Source: Pleurodeles waltl
Taxonomy: Eukaryota > Chordata > Amphibia > Caudata > Salamandridae
Assembly: GCF_031143425.1 (NCBI RefSeq)
Contig: NC_090443.1
Span: 1,061,447,321-1,061,511,320, forward strand
Length of the DNA: 64,000 nt
Reading direction: 5' to 3'
Part shown: one piece after another, positions 33,928-46,039 of the stretch
Position numbering within the stretch: the first letter of the stretch is position 1
How the letters are laid out: each line of letters starts with the position of its first letter
The notes under the pieces: model-generated
What the model was told of the DNA's origin: nothing
Database searches by the model: none
The model's input: the letters and a program-made list of their open reading frames with translations, nothing else
Translations under genes and position numbers: made by a program

Positions 33928-35606
33928 ATACTGGAGTAAAAGAAGGACAAATTGATGGTGCAAAATGTGATTCATATTAATGATGGATGGTCAAATAAGC
34001 AAAGGTTGGATGCTAATACCATTTTGGGAACTAAGATCAGAAGTTTGCTAGCATTGTGGTAATATTTGGAGAGGTGAAAGAGTAGTTCCTTCCAATACTT
34101 TACGGAAATTGATAATGAAGTTGTATATTCAGGGTCATTTTGAAATAGTACGATTAAAACAAACAAACAATGAATGATTCATTTTGGTGACATACTGAAT
34201 GAATGTTGAATTTGTTTAAAATGATGATAAATCTTTCATTACATTGAAACCACTTATGGGCATGTTTCCCATTTCAGAGGCACAATGGGACTCTGTTGCA
34301 GTTGATGAAATTGGTCCAATTGCATTAGGACACAAGTTCATATTTGTGTTGATTGACATGGTTTCAAGATGGCCCATTATCAAAGCTGTGTAGAAAATGA
34401 ATACTGACTCTATTTTATTTTTTCTGGATCAAATATTTTCACAAAAGGGTATTCTATTTAATAAGTTATAATGGTGTACAGTTTGCTTCCAGGAAAGCTA
34501 AAGAATATTTTGAGATCTTGGGAATAATATACAGAACCACTTCCTTATGTAATCTCAGTGGCAAAGATATGGTTGAGCATTTCAGCAGAGGTATTAGGAG
34601 CCCCATCCAATTGGTTATGCAGAGTAATTGTGAATGGGAGGTGCAAAAGGAAGAAAACTGTGTGGGCATACTGTGAGTCTGTTTCTGAAGAAACAGAGCA
34701 TTCTCTGTTTGTATTGAGTAGGGGTAGAAACCCAGGTTCAATTATATTCCTGGATAGTTGTTTAAGATTAGTGTGGATTATTGGTCTACAGATGAAGTTT
34801 GTGACCCCATTGAATCTATGCGGGTTAAAGGAAAGACTTTGTATGATCATAAACATGGTACTAAGGGCTGTGCAATTACAGTTGGTCAGTGGGTTCGTGT
34901 TAAAAAACCTGAGAAAGTTCCAAAAGGGGGAAGCCAGTTCTGTGAACCAATGGAAGTGATCTAGGAGCTAAAAATTGCAGTATAGTTGATGGAGGGAAAC
35001 ATGTGGAACTTGAAAAGAATAGCTACATGTTCGGCACCTGGTGTAGAAGTTACTCATCCTATGGGCAGTTTGGATGATGATCTTGTAAATGAAAAACTGA
35101 ATCATATACCTGAATTTACTATGAATGGCTTGTCAACATTTTCAGATCTTGATAATGCCATCAATGTCAATAATACAATTGCAATACCTGTGGCTTCGGA
35201 AAGCATAATGTCAGAAAATGTGGAGGTCCCAGGGCCGGCGGAGATCAATTCCAATATAGATACTATGAGTGGATATGTTTAAACAAATGCCATTGGGGGT
35301 TGTGGTATTGGTGGATCTACAAGAGACGTGGAGGCTACGTCATCTGTGGAGCCTAAAGGTCACAGAACCCCTGGCGTGGTTGAAGGATTATATTTGTGAT
35401 GATTCTCCTAAATGATACTATAATTTTATTTCTCTATTTTTCTCTCCTTCCCTTGTGATTTTTTCTTTAGATAATGTCTAAATGTGTTTTTAAAGGGTGT
35501 ATGTGTGTTATGTGGGTTTAATTCCTAAGTTGTTTAAATAAACAAAAATGTTTTAGGAGTTAGATATGTGGGTTTAATTCTTATGTTGTTTAAAGAAAGG
35601 GGAATG
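33928..35606 (+). pseudogene. Old gypsy integrase, degenerate
   Basis: This continues the plus-strand element broken at 25785. AVDEIGPIALGHKFIFVLID near 34310 carries the first catalytic Asp. A YNGVQFAS block lies near 34467 and a MVEHFSRGIRSP block near 34570 aligns with the last catalytic region. A C-terminal segment with WVRVKKPEKVPKGGSQF is at 34890-34945. Stops and frameshifts are frequent. Confidence 0.75.
35594..35606 (+). promoter_or_regulatory. Polypurine tract of the old gypsy copy
   Basis: AGAAAGGGGAATG directly precedes TGTTATGTG, the apparent start of the 3' LTR at 35607. It resembles the tract of the intact element at 4857-4866, suggesting related families. Confidence 0.5.
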
Positions 35607-35706
35607 TGTTATGTGTTAGACTGACAGGTAGGTCATTTAGACTGTTTAGTATGTAAGGGAATCTTTTGGGAACAGATGAGATGGGGCAGAGCCGTGAGTA
35701 GACATT

Positions 35707-36230
35707 GGGGCATATTTACAAGCCCCTAGCGCCTCCTTATGCCACATTAGTGTAATTTGTTTTATGTTAATGTGGCCTCAAGGAGGCATTTTGCGATGCC
35801 ATATTTAGAAAGTGGCGCAATGCGTGCACTGCACCACTTTGTAACCACTTGCACCACATTATGCCTGCGCCAGTGGGGTGTTCCGGCACTAGGAGGCCTG
35901 CAAAAAATGGCACTGTGAAATTCACAAGATTTCACTGCGCCATTTTTGGCTTTATTTTGAATGCCTGCTTTGAAGCAGGCATTAAAATGACGAACCCACA
36001 GTAACCTACGAGCCTCCTTGCACTTTGCTGCACTAGCGTCAACATTTTTTACTCTAGTGCAGCAAAGCACCACAATAGCGTGAAACATTCTAACGCTATT
36101 GGCCTAACGACCGCCATGGTGCACTGTATCATAAACCCGGCGCTACCATGCTGTCGTTAGGTGTCGGTAGAGGGGAGCAAGAAAAGTGGAGCATTGTTTA
36201 TCATTTGCCACTTTCTTGTAAATATGGCCC
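35707..36230. mobile_element. Palindromic non-autonomous DNA transposon (about 524 bp)
   Basis: Ends GGGGCATATTTACAAG and complement GGGCCATATTTACAAG are 14/16 identical. The interior has several internal inverted repeats and no coding frame. It lies inside the probable 3' LTR of the old gypsy copy. Target duplication not resolved. Confidence 0.65.
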
Positions 36231-36849
36231 ATGTCTATCTGCTCCTTGTATTCATCCTACATCGTGGGGATGATGCTCACTCAACAGTAGCTTTTTTGAT
36301 TTGGGGTGATAAATATCACACAAATATCGAGGTACTCATGATCGAGGCCAAGATGGGACTCTTTGATTCCAGGATCTACTGGGGTGGAGCTATAGTTTTA
36401 TACAAGGTCAGCAATATGTCCTATAGAAGAGCAGAGAGACTGAGACCAGAGTATATACTGATAACAAACTTACACCCAGCAGGTTTCATAGGGCACTGAG
36501 TATCAAAGGCATGTGTTGCAAGAGTGTATGTTCACGGAAATGTACAAGGAAAGGGTAGCCATTAGCTCTGGAGAATCCCTGGGATTTTCATGGGATGTTA
36601 TCTTAAACTCTTGCAGCTTCAGATCACACTGCAGCACCGAGACAGCTACATTACAAATCCGTGATCATGCCCAGAAAAAGGTGGCCCATCCTCTGGATAT
36701 TGATTGACCCCTTAATGACCTTTGAAATCATTGCTCATCCCACCCACCATGACTGAATTGTAAAAGATTCAAATCTTTTATATATTTTTACTTGTTCTCC
36801 TCCTGTCTGTCCACCTGCAGTGTTCTATTCTGTCACCTTCAGATTCTAC
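36231..36849. other. Spacer, no gene recognised
   Basis: Probably the rest of the old gypsy LTR followed by unique or decayed sequence. No motif-bearing frame. Confidence 0.35.
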
Positions 36850-37380
36850 ATGGCACAACATGGGACTTTGTGTACTGATAGCATCAAAATTCACCAATAC
36901 ACTGAAGACACACGCCTCTCTTTGAAAGTTTCCTCCTCTCCGGGCATCTAATGACTCAATTCCTGCCGGCGCCTCAACTAAACAGAGATGTCCAGCATCT
37001 ACGTTTAACTTAATCCTACCAAGACAGTATTCCTACTGCTCATGAAGAAGAACAAGTACCAACTAGTCCAAACCTGCCTGCACCACATGAACATATTGCA
37101 AAGAAAACGTAGATGGTATGGTACCAGCAATTTCTGCATAAGCCAACGAAACCATTCCTTCCAAGCACTACTTCAGAACTTCCATTCGAGCTCTTCTACT
37201 TTCTCATCAAGATGGTGTCAATGCCCTGCTCCATGCCCTCCCAGACTCCAAATCCTCTTAAGGGCACACTACATGCCGCAGCATGCCTCATCAATGTTCT
37301 GATTAAATTTAACCACATCACTTCCACCTTTATGGAACCTAATTGCCTACCCGATGCCGGCCTGCACCATCCTTAAGGAT
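36850..37380 (+). pseudogene. L2/CR1-like LINE reverse transcriptase remnant
   Basis: HQYTEDTRLSL near 36890 resembles the catalytic HQYADDTQLYL block. LNPTKTVFLLLMKKN follows near 37010. AACLINVLIKFNHIT...NCLP near 37280 resembles the NAAARL...KFDHITPxLxxLHWLP block of L2-type elements. Three stops and frame changes break it. Confidence 0.6.
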
Positions 37381-38899
37381 TCCTGGATGATAAGGTTACC
37401 AACTCTGTTGACTCTTGACTCACCTGCTGCAAGGACACCATCAGACTGGAGAGGAAAAAGGCAGGGACGTGGAATTTCTATAGCCCGACACCCAGGACAT
37501 AATGTTTGGGGTCAAGGGTAACAAATGTTCATGTTTATTTTGTCCTTGGGACAAGTAGGTCCAACCCCTTTAGCTCCCTCTTCACAGCACCACATTTTAG
37601 ATCATTAAGGGCATTGTCTGTAGTTAAGATAATATTTGTGTCCATTTGTTAATGCTGTTCAGACTTGTATTTACGGTCTATTATTGCAAATTCTTTATTA
37701 TTAGAGTGAGAGCTCTAAGGAAATGTTAGACTGTACTACTGACAGACGTTCCAGCATAAAAATGTGTACACAAGTTTACAAAGTTCATCACTATGAGGAT
37801 ACGTATAATGCTTCCAGAAAGTTTTCTGATAAGAAGCAAATATCTGCAGAAGCTTGAAACAAGGTTGATGAATCTGTGTTTTCGAAATAAAATGTTCACA
37901 AAAAATGCAACTAGGAAAAAAAGTATTCGTAAACAACCTCCTGTGACATGTTAGATACCATTTCTAATAAAATGTGTTAATGCATGCTAGTATTTCCCCC
38001 AAAAAAGCATAATTGAAAATCAGTGTAACCAGTTTCAATTGGATTATGTGAAACATGAAAATAAACAAGCATTGAAAAATCCAATAGGTCTCATTGTGGT
38101 GGTCAGCCTTTTGGATTTGTCAATGAGTGTCTCGTTTTGACATGGTTTTTGCAAAACTTTGTTGTGGGAGCTGTTGGGCCCTCAATATTATAACAAACAT
38201 TGGCAAAAAGCAAAAACATTTTTTGGTCTCAAAAAGAACACATTGCCACATTAGTCTGTGGTGCTATGCTCCCTATGAAAGAGCAGAATTCTGTCACTCA
38301 CAGTGAAGGCAGCTGACAAATAGACAGAACTGGATAAAAACAAAAGGTCTTGGTTCAAGCCAGACCTAATTAGGGACCCAATTCTTTAGGAAAGGTACAA
38401 AAGTGCACCTATGAGATAGGTCCTTCCATTAGTGCAGATTTACGGCTTCCTTGAATAAACAAGGATTTACTGAAGCAGGCTAGGAAATTGTACTCCTAGA
38501 AAATATTTGTGAACTGCATTTTAGTATGAGCAAGTATGCATGTGTAGATTTGTTCGGGTGAAAATCTGTTAACAGTTTACAAGTTCACTTTTCTTCCAAC
38601 CACTATTTTTCCCCAACCCAGGAAGAAGTTCTACTTTTGCCCCTTTCAGGAGTACATTTCCAACCTTTCTCAATATTGGGAAAGATTAGAGAAGCGCTGG
38701 TAAAAACCTCTTAAACATGCAAGTTAGTAGGTATGTGCAGACTCAAAAGGGCATTCCAACCCTGGAACTATTGCTTACCGCTACTTCCGTCCCTAGTATG
38801 AAAGTACGCAGAAAGGTGGCAAAAGAAGGGAATTGCTAGTATTCAAATCCTACTATATTATGAGCCTTGCATAATCAGAGAGACTATTATCAGAGCTCG
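37381..38899. other. Repeat-like spacer, no gene recognised
   Basis: No supported gene. 37950-38290 and 38380-38850 have the style of dispersed repeats. A short open stretch at 38622-38699 has plausible splice sites but probably belongs to a repeat. Confidence 0.35.
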
Positions 38900-41061
38900 T
38901 ATTTAAAATATAAAAATAAATAATAAAAATAGATCGTATTTATATACATTTTTAGACACCAAAATGAACAAAATTCCCCAGAGTTTTTCAGAGATATAGA
39001 TTTTTAAGTAAAACATAAATCACTGCTTGCACATGAATTATCGATAAGCACTGGTAATCACTGCCCTTAGAGGACACTTTGGAAACCTTTGTAAAACTGT
39101 TGTAAGGTTGTGTTCAGGTACTCTGGCCCACTTTGGGCAACCAACACTGGCAGAGAGAAAGTCAATGAGGCCGGTGAGGTTTCACATAACAGTTACAATG
39201 TCACCAAAGCAGTGTCCAATCCAGGTCCAGGCTCGATGGCTGAACTGCCATTCACTCCAACTGAGTGTTCCTGACGCAAGTGACAGGGTGCTGAAGATGC
39301 TGCAGGATGCTCAGGATACTGGACGGTCGATGGGGGTCTTCCTGGGGCTACTCCTCAGTCCATGATCCTGGTACGGTGACTTTGGCCACAGTGGTAAATA
39401 TCCCTCAGAGTCCTGGTGGGTCCAGCAAAAGTCCCTTTGCCATTGGACTACTGGTCTCCAGTAGCAGTGACATCAACGGTTCCCTTTGGTGGAGGATAGG
39501 GTCCTTCTTGGGTGACCAAGCTGCACTCTGATAAACCTCCTTGGCCCAGGAGACTCAGTGCAACTTTTGAGTGTCAGGTCCGGGTCTTGCAGGCTGCACT
39601 TCGGCAGTCAGTGACGGTTAAGCGATTGTGGCTACTGACTTGCCAGGAGGTTTTTTCCAGCTTGTTGAGGCCCTGGTGCTGGGAATAGGAAGTAGGCCAA
39701 CTGACTTTTGAAGTCACCTCTTCGGTCTGGGGCTCCGGAGTAACCTATTTACGAGACAGGCACCAGAGGCCTCTCTTTCCCGGCCCAATGATCAGCAGAT
39801 ACAGTCCACCTTTTGGTGTAGCCTCTCTTTGCCAGGTCCGGGGAACAACAGGGCAGTCTATCTGTCTTTTCTGCAGTCCAGATTTGATCTGAAGTCTGGG
39901 TGCTAGGGGTGCTGAATTTATGCCCAGAAAGTGCCCTCGGGATGCAGCAGTTACTAGCAATGGGCTACCAGGTCCCCTCCCGCCGGATGACAACTTCCTC
40001 CAATGTGTGACAATTACCTATCCCAGGATGCAAGATCTGGCCCACTCCCAAGATGGCAGAACCCCTCTCATGGTGTTTAGAGAATAAAAGCCCACCCCAG
40101 AGGTGTGGCTACCTGAGGACGACAAGCCCATGGGAAAACCAGTTGGCAGAATAAAGGAGCAGCCCCTTTTGTGTATGTTCAACATTTGCTGTTCTAAGGT
40201 GGCTTTCCCCTGTGAAGCTCAACCTTTAGGTTCCTACCAGGGAGGTGGCATCTCTTCCAATGGCAGGGCTCTATTGTTTCCTTTTCTAAGAGTCATTCAC
40301 ACTTCTTCCCAGGAGGGCAGAAGGCTGTCTTGTGACCAACATCTGTGAATGGCCACTGGAAAATGTGGACAACAGAGTGGCAACTTTCTAAATGTTTATT
40401 TCAGTTATAAGTTACATTAAATTCGACTTAGGCATCAAGTCAGGATTAATGTAATTTTATTCCAATATCTTGAAGTACCAACTCTACTAGTCCCATTTAG
40501 GAGTTAGCACAGATGAGTTATCAGCGTGTAACCCCTTACACATCAATGGGGCTACTAGCCTGTCCAGATCAAAAAATCCAGTTTGGGATTTTTACTATTA
40601 GGACATTGGAAAATATATGTTCTTTTTAATATGCAACACATTGCCTTAAAACTCTCTAGGCCTGCTGTAGGGGTGATGTATATATTAAAAAGGGAGGTCT
40701 GAACTGTGTCATTAGTTTAAATGGCAAGGTCGAGTTAGCAGTTCAAAGCTGCTCTACCAGTCTGCGGTGGCAGGCTGGGAGACACGTTTTACTTTGTCAC
40801 ACTTGTAGGGCGACCATCAGTGCTGCAGTTCTAGAGGGACAGTTTAATTTACAGGCTCCAGGGACTCCTGGTACCATGCACTAGAGTAAGGTAAGTTATA
40901 CCAATTGGATGTAAGCCAATCAAACCTACCCATTTCAGGGTCAGGGCACTGGCACTGAGGTCTGGTTAGCAAGACCCAGTGTGCTCTTAGGGTCTAAAAA
41001 CCAACATCATCATTCCAGACTTCGGGGGGTGATCATGCCAAAAGAGGGATTTCCGTACACA
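38900..41061 (-). repeat. Truncated long LTR, third family
   Basis: Layout matches the solo LTR at 53830-56943: an AT-rich segment with ATAAAAATAGAT near the left, a GC-richer middle and a right end with a hairpin at 40953-40981 and terminal TACACA near 41061. The left edge is not defined. Minus orientation is inferred from that layout. Confidence 0.55.
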
Positions 41062-41200
41062 AGACAAGAGGCCTTTTCCATCTATTCACCTCAGATGTGG
41101 AACAACATCACTATATGCACAAGGGCTGCTCCAACCCTGCTTTGGTTTAGGTAACAGCAGCAGAGAAACATGTTTAAAGAATGAGTCCACTTGGTTCCTG
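41062..41200 (+). pseudogene. Possible LINE C-terminal fragment
   Basis: The frame reading FSIYSPQMWNNITICTRAAP resembles the FSxxAPxLWNxLP block at the end of L2/CR1-type reverse transcriptase ORFs. It is short and adjoins the LTR end. Confidence 0.35.
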
Positions 41201-41286
41201 TTTAATTTCTGATTAACTCTATCATAGCTGTTGATCCTGTTATGTTGTACCATGTGATGTGTATGTAAGCATCAGTACTTTTAGGC

Positions 41287-41328
41287 TCCAACCAGTGAAT
41301 GCGGCCCAGAGGGAGCGATGCACGATGT
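41287..41328 (+). CDS. Possible 42-bp micro-exon
   Basis: It is bounded by TACTTTTAG and GAT|GTGAGT. It is 14 codons long and open in more than one frame. It is listed because its frame can be joined with the exon at 42432 without a shift. It is far too short to stand alone. Confidence 0.18.
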
Positions 41329-42120
41329 GAGTCCTACCACCCTCTTCCATGTTCCCTGATACCCCCTAATAACGTGGCCACCCCAGGGACAACGACGGGG
41401 AATGGAGGAATGGGACAAAACCTGGCCAGCTGCTGGTCACATGTCCTCACACTTTCACTGTCTCGTTCAGCTTTCTCGGTGGACTCATTTGAAGAGTTCT
41501 TGTGTGTCTCATGTTTTGTGTGTGGTGTGGAAAGCAAGAACATACATTAGGATTTACGAATATTCAACCTCTATTCAGCTGTATCCAATCTCTCTCTCTC
41601 ACTTTCAAATGTGTCTATTCAATAACCAAGCTGTTTACCTGGTTTTCTTGCCAGGACACTGGCAGGTTTCAGTGCACTGAGGCTGAGAACAAGGCACCTT
41701 AATGTGTTACACTGAGGTCCAGGAATGATGCAGCCGCACCTTTGGGTTGTTGCCTTACTGAACAGAAGCAGCCATCAATTTGTTGATAAAGCTCCTAATC
41801 TCGCTTTATCAACGAGATGTAGCCACTATCGGGCAGTCTTTTGAAGAGGACAGTTAGCAGGTTTTGTCTGCTCGATTTGATTGAGCACTATCAGTGGGAA
41901 ATACTTTTGCCAGTGTAGCTTCCTCCCCACACCTCAGGAGCATTTAAAGGACAGCCTCACACACGGAGCTCTGTAGCAGATGTCTTTATTCTCAGCATAC
42001 AGTCGCCTACTAAGCTCTGATTAAGCATTATCATTAGCAACCACACCCCAACACTTCCTATCAAGGTACATAACTCCTCTCTTGAGTCTGCCTAGAACCA
42101 TGAGGGTCCTAGCACACATA

Positions 42121-42290
42121 GGGCCTGATTACAACCTTGGCGGATGGGATACTCTGTCACAAACATGACAGATGTCTCGCCTGCGGTTTTACAAGTTCCG
42201 TAGGATATAATAGAGCTTGTATTATGGTGGACGGGGTAGCCGTCACACTTATGACGGAGTATCCCACCCGCCAAGGTCAGAATCAGGCCC
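42121..42290. mobile_element. Short palindromic transposon derivative (170 bp)
   Basis: Terminal inverted repeats start GGGCCTGATTACAACCTTGG and (complement) GGGCCTGATTCTGACCTTGG. The interior also folds back (GATACTCTGTCA / TGACGGAGTATC). It resembles a miniature version of the GGCCCTCATT elements. Confidence 0.7.
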
Positions 42291-42431
42291 ATGGTCTCAT
42301 GACACTACAGCTAGTCGCAATCTGGGTAGGCCACTGTTAGTTTGCTGTTAGTTAAATGAGCCTTTGTGCCTGTTGTGTGCTTCTGCACACCTGCATATTT
42401 GCTGCCACCTACTTATGTCTTTCTTCTGCAG

Positions 42432-42528
42432 AGCTTCATTGCCACATTTCACGAGGACTTGAGCGCCATTGGATCTGGCAACCCCAAACGTGACACTGGC
42501 GCTGCAGATCAGATTCAGGTAAGTTCAG
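42432..42528 (+). CDS. Candidate internal exon, unknown gene
   Basis: A strong acceptor (TTTCTTCTGCAG, AG at 42430-42431) opens an exon encoding FIATFHEDLSAIGSGNPKRD and a few more residues. Two donors are possible: CAG|GTAAGT after 42518 and CAG|GTAAGA after 42528. The second keeps the frame open into the next candidate exon at 42615. Codon use looks ordinary for vertebrate coding DNA and no neighbouring repeat shares the sequence. The gene is not recognised. Confidence 0.42.
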
Positions 42529-42614
42529 GTAAGACTTCCGGTTCCTGCGTCCACAAGCACTAATTGCCTAGCACAAAGCGTGGTGCCTGGGTCGGGTATT
42601 TTCTATTCTTGCAG

Positions 42615-42715
42615 TAAATTGCCACCAAGATTCAGAAAATCTTGGAAGACTACTGCAGAACGATGAGGATGCACTTCACTTGGTGCTGACTGCTGACCTT
42701 AATATGCTTCCCTGA
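42615..42715 (+). CDS. Candidate terminal exon, unknown gene
   Basis: The acceptor TCTATTCTTGCAG (AG at 42613-42614) is followed by 32 whole codons including SENLGRLLQNDEDALHLVLT, then TGA at 42713-42715. Joined to the donor after 42528 the frame is continuous; joined to the donor after 42518 the first codon would be TAA. AATAAA at 43087-43092 could be the polyadenylation signal. No domain is recognised. Confidence 0.38.
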
Positions 42716-45004
42716 AAATAGTATGTACGTTGTGCTCAACTTGGTTTCTCTTTCTAGGGGGTTACAGACAGGCATTACATCTGTTCTATGCCTTGTGCAG
42801 TAATATTAAGCATGTTTCCCCTTCTGAGATGTACGGCCACGTATCTCATCCAACCATTCTGCCTCCACTCACACATTCCCAAAGTCCAGGGGTTGCCTTT
42901 GCATTATGACATCCTTGGTGTGGTTTCCCCAAACGTTTTGTCCTCTGACCTCCTGTTTGCTTACTCTTAGGATTCTGGGCAATTTATCATAGCTGACCAG
43001 TCCTACAGTGCAGGTGCTCTGCACTGTAAAACGTGATAACATTGGCTTCTCCACAATTGGTATATGTAATTTACTTGTAAGTCCCTAATAAAGTGCATCA
43101 TATGTTCCCAAGGCCTGTAAATTAAAAGCTACTAGTGGAGTGTTGTGTCTCTGAACTCAGAATTTAAAATCCAACTTAAGGTGAAGTCAGATTTTAAATT
43201 GCAAGTCTGAAAATGCCTCTTTTAGAAGGTTGGCATATTCTTACATTAACCATTCTGTGCTTCATCCTGTCTCTGAACAAATGCCTGGACTGGGCTTGGT
43301 GACAGCTACACCTTGTAAATTCCCTCTAGACAGCCACAAACACAGGACACGCAGCAGCATCTGCATTCATTGGCATACTGATGGGCCTGCCTGGACAGAG
43401 GTAAGGGGAGGGATTGACACTTAAACTTCAATAGGTGGTGTCCGGTCTCCACACAAAGGACTGATTGTCTCCCACAGATAGCCTGGCAGACAGGGCTAGA
43501 ATTAAAGGGACCTGTATGCACTTCAGAGGACTCCCCCACATCAGACGCCTTTTTAGGTATAAATACTGGACCCAAACCCCCACCAAAACTAGTTCACTTC
43601 AAGATTCTGAGGAGATTCTGCAAGAAAGAGGAGCTGCTCTTCCAGGAGGGACTGCCACTTTACCACCTGCTTTGTTTACCTACTGCATTTTTCTTTCTGT
43701 GCTGCCAGGAGGGACTGCCACTTTGCACTGTCCTCTGCTGTGTTGGCCTGCTACCTGCTGCCGCGGCGGCGAGGGAGGACTGACCCTGCCCTCTGCAGCC
43801 TCTTCTCTCCCAAGAACTACAGGGGCTTGTTTGCTTGCCCCCTGTAACAGAGTCTCAGGACAAGAAAATACCCCATTGCCCTTCTGATTGCAAAAGAGGC
43901 CTACAAGGGTGAATCAGAAGGCTGTGTGACCCACAAATATCCATTCCAGGACAACCATGCTGGAGCGCTGATCGAAGTCACCATATTTGTGCGCTAATAG
44001 ATGCTGAAAGATGCTGCGGTGCCAAGAGAAGCCTGAAGGTGAAACCGCAGCGTTGCCCGGGTGATCCTGGGCCTCCTGTGACATATCAGCAACACTCCTC
44101 ATGTGATTTTGGCCCTGAGTGCCGATGTCAGCGTTGCCAGAGTCTTTCTTCCACATCTACAGCACTCAAAGGAAGGAACCCCCGCACCCTGTGTCCCTGG
44201 GGTACCACCACAGCCATTGACTCAGGACAGACACCACTGGTTTCACTCCCAGCTCGGAGGATCTCTGTGTTGTGCGGCTCCTCCATGGATTACAGCAGCT
44301 CCGCACAGAAACCCAGGTATGGGGGACAGTGGGACTCAGTCACCAACTGGGGCTGTTCCCGAGCCCTCCAGGTCCCATGTGTGCCACATCAGGAGTCCCC
44401 GCCCTGTGTCACCATGCCGCGACGTGAGCCAAGCATTTGGCTCGCTGTGTTGGGGGTAAAACTAGCTTAAATTAAGAAGTGTCCTGCTGTCTACTGCCTC
44501 ATTCGTGGAACATGCGCTAGCACTGCTAGCATTGGGGCACACTATTTCATTTTGACAATGTACTATTCAGCAAAGAAACCTTTCAGCTTCCCTTGGGGAA
44601 CATGCACTAGCGCTGCTAGCCCAGGATACAGTGAAGTAGCCCCACAAACCTGCTTGAGGGAGGACTGACTACTGGTCTGTTTGTAGTAATTGATTCAGAA
44701 GTACTTATTGGATTTTGATACTTTTGGTCATAGATAAACAATATAAAAATTATGTATTTTTTTCAAATTGGTGTTGAGTCTTCACGTGGTGTTATACTGT
44801 GTTACTGTAATCAAGTATTGCACAAATTCTTCACACTTTGCCTCATTTGAGCAGCCTCCTGCTCTGCACAAGCAGAGGGTTGGCCCGGGCCATCTTAGGT
44901 GTGTATCTGACTGACCCTGACGAGAGTGGTGGGTTTTGCCTGGCTGAGGTGCATACCCCGGCCAACCAGAAACCCCATTTCTAAAAGTGACCATAACACT
45001 GTAT
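42716..45004 (+). repeat. Probable LTR-derived sequence with TATA box
   Basis: GTATAAATA at 43558-43566 is followed by a GC-rich leader-like region with a direct repeat (GGAGGGACTGCCACTTT near 43646 and 43707). Short open frames have no motifs. The composition and layout resemble an LTR promoter and leader in plus orientation, but neither LTR edge could be fixed. The stretch from 42716 to about 43080 may be 3' UTR of the candidate gene. Confidence 0.4.
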
Positions 45005-46039
45005 TTAACCCCTTCGCTGCCAGGCCTTTTCCCCCTCCTGTGCCGAGCCTTTTTTTGTCTATTTGGGGCAGTTCGCGCTTAGGCCCTCATAACCTTTTGA
45101 CCACATAAGCTACCCACGCCAAATTTGCATCCCTTTTTTCCAACATCCTAGGGATTCTAGAGGTACCCTGAGTTCATGGGTTCCCCTGAAGGAGGCCAAG
45201 AAATTAGCCAAAATACAGTGAACATTTAGTTTTTTTTCAAAAAAATGGGATGGCTGCAGAAGAAGGCTTGTGTTTTTTTCCCTGAAAATGGCATCAACAA
45301 AGGGTTTGCGGTGCTAAAATCACCAGCTTCCCAGCTTTCAGGAACAGGCAGACTTGAATCAGAAAACCCAATTTCTCAACACAAATTTGGCATTTTACTG
45401 GGCCATACCCCATTTTTACAATTTTTAGTGCTTTCAGCCTCCTTCCAGTCAGTGACAGAAATGGGCAAGAAACCAATGCTGGATCCCAGAAACCTAAACA
45501 TTTCTGAAAAGTAGACAAAATTTTGAATTCAGCAAGGGGTCATTTGTGTAGATCCTACAAGGGTTTCCTACAGAAAATAACAACTGAAAAAGATTTTTTT
45601 TTAAATTGAGGTGAAAAAAACAGCAAATTTTCTCTACGTTTTACTCTGTAACTTTTTCCTGCAATTTCAGATTTTCAAAAGCAATATACCGTTACGTCTG
45701 CTGGACTTCTCTGGTTGCGGGGATATATAGGGCTTCTAGGTTCAGCAAGAACCCTAGGTACCCAGAGCCAATAAATGACCTGCACCCTGCAGTGCGCTTT
45801 CATTCTATACCGGGTATACAGCAATTCATTTGCTGAAATATAAAGAGTGAAAAATAGCTATCAAGAAAACCTTTGTATTTCCAAAATGGGCACAAGATAA
45901 GGTGTTGAGGAGCAGTGGTTATTTGCACATCTCTGAATTCCGGGATGACCATACTAGCATGTGAATTACAGGGCATTTCTCAAATAGATGTCTTTTTTAC
46001 ACACTCTCTTATATTTGGAAGGAAAAAATGTAGAGAAAG

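Noticed and set aside
38622..38699. Candidate exon with acceptor AACCCAG and donor CTG|GTAAAA
   Set aside because: The donor is weak, two frames look equally coding-like, and the surrounding sequence has the style of a dispersed repeat.
42758..42970. Open frame after TTTCTCTTTCTAG
   Set aside because: The predicted peptide has no protein-like pattern and no downstream donor; probably untranslated or repeat sequence.
43465..43887. 140-codon plus-strand frame
   Set aside because: It lies across a TATA box and a direct repeat in probable LTR sequence and has no domain.
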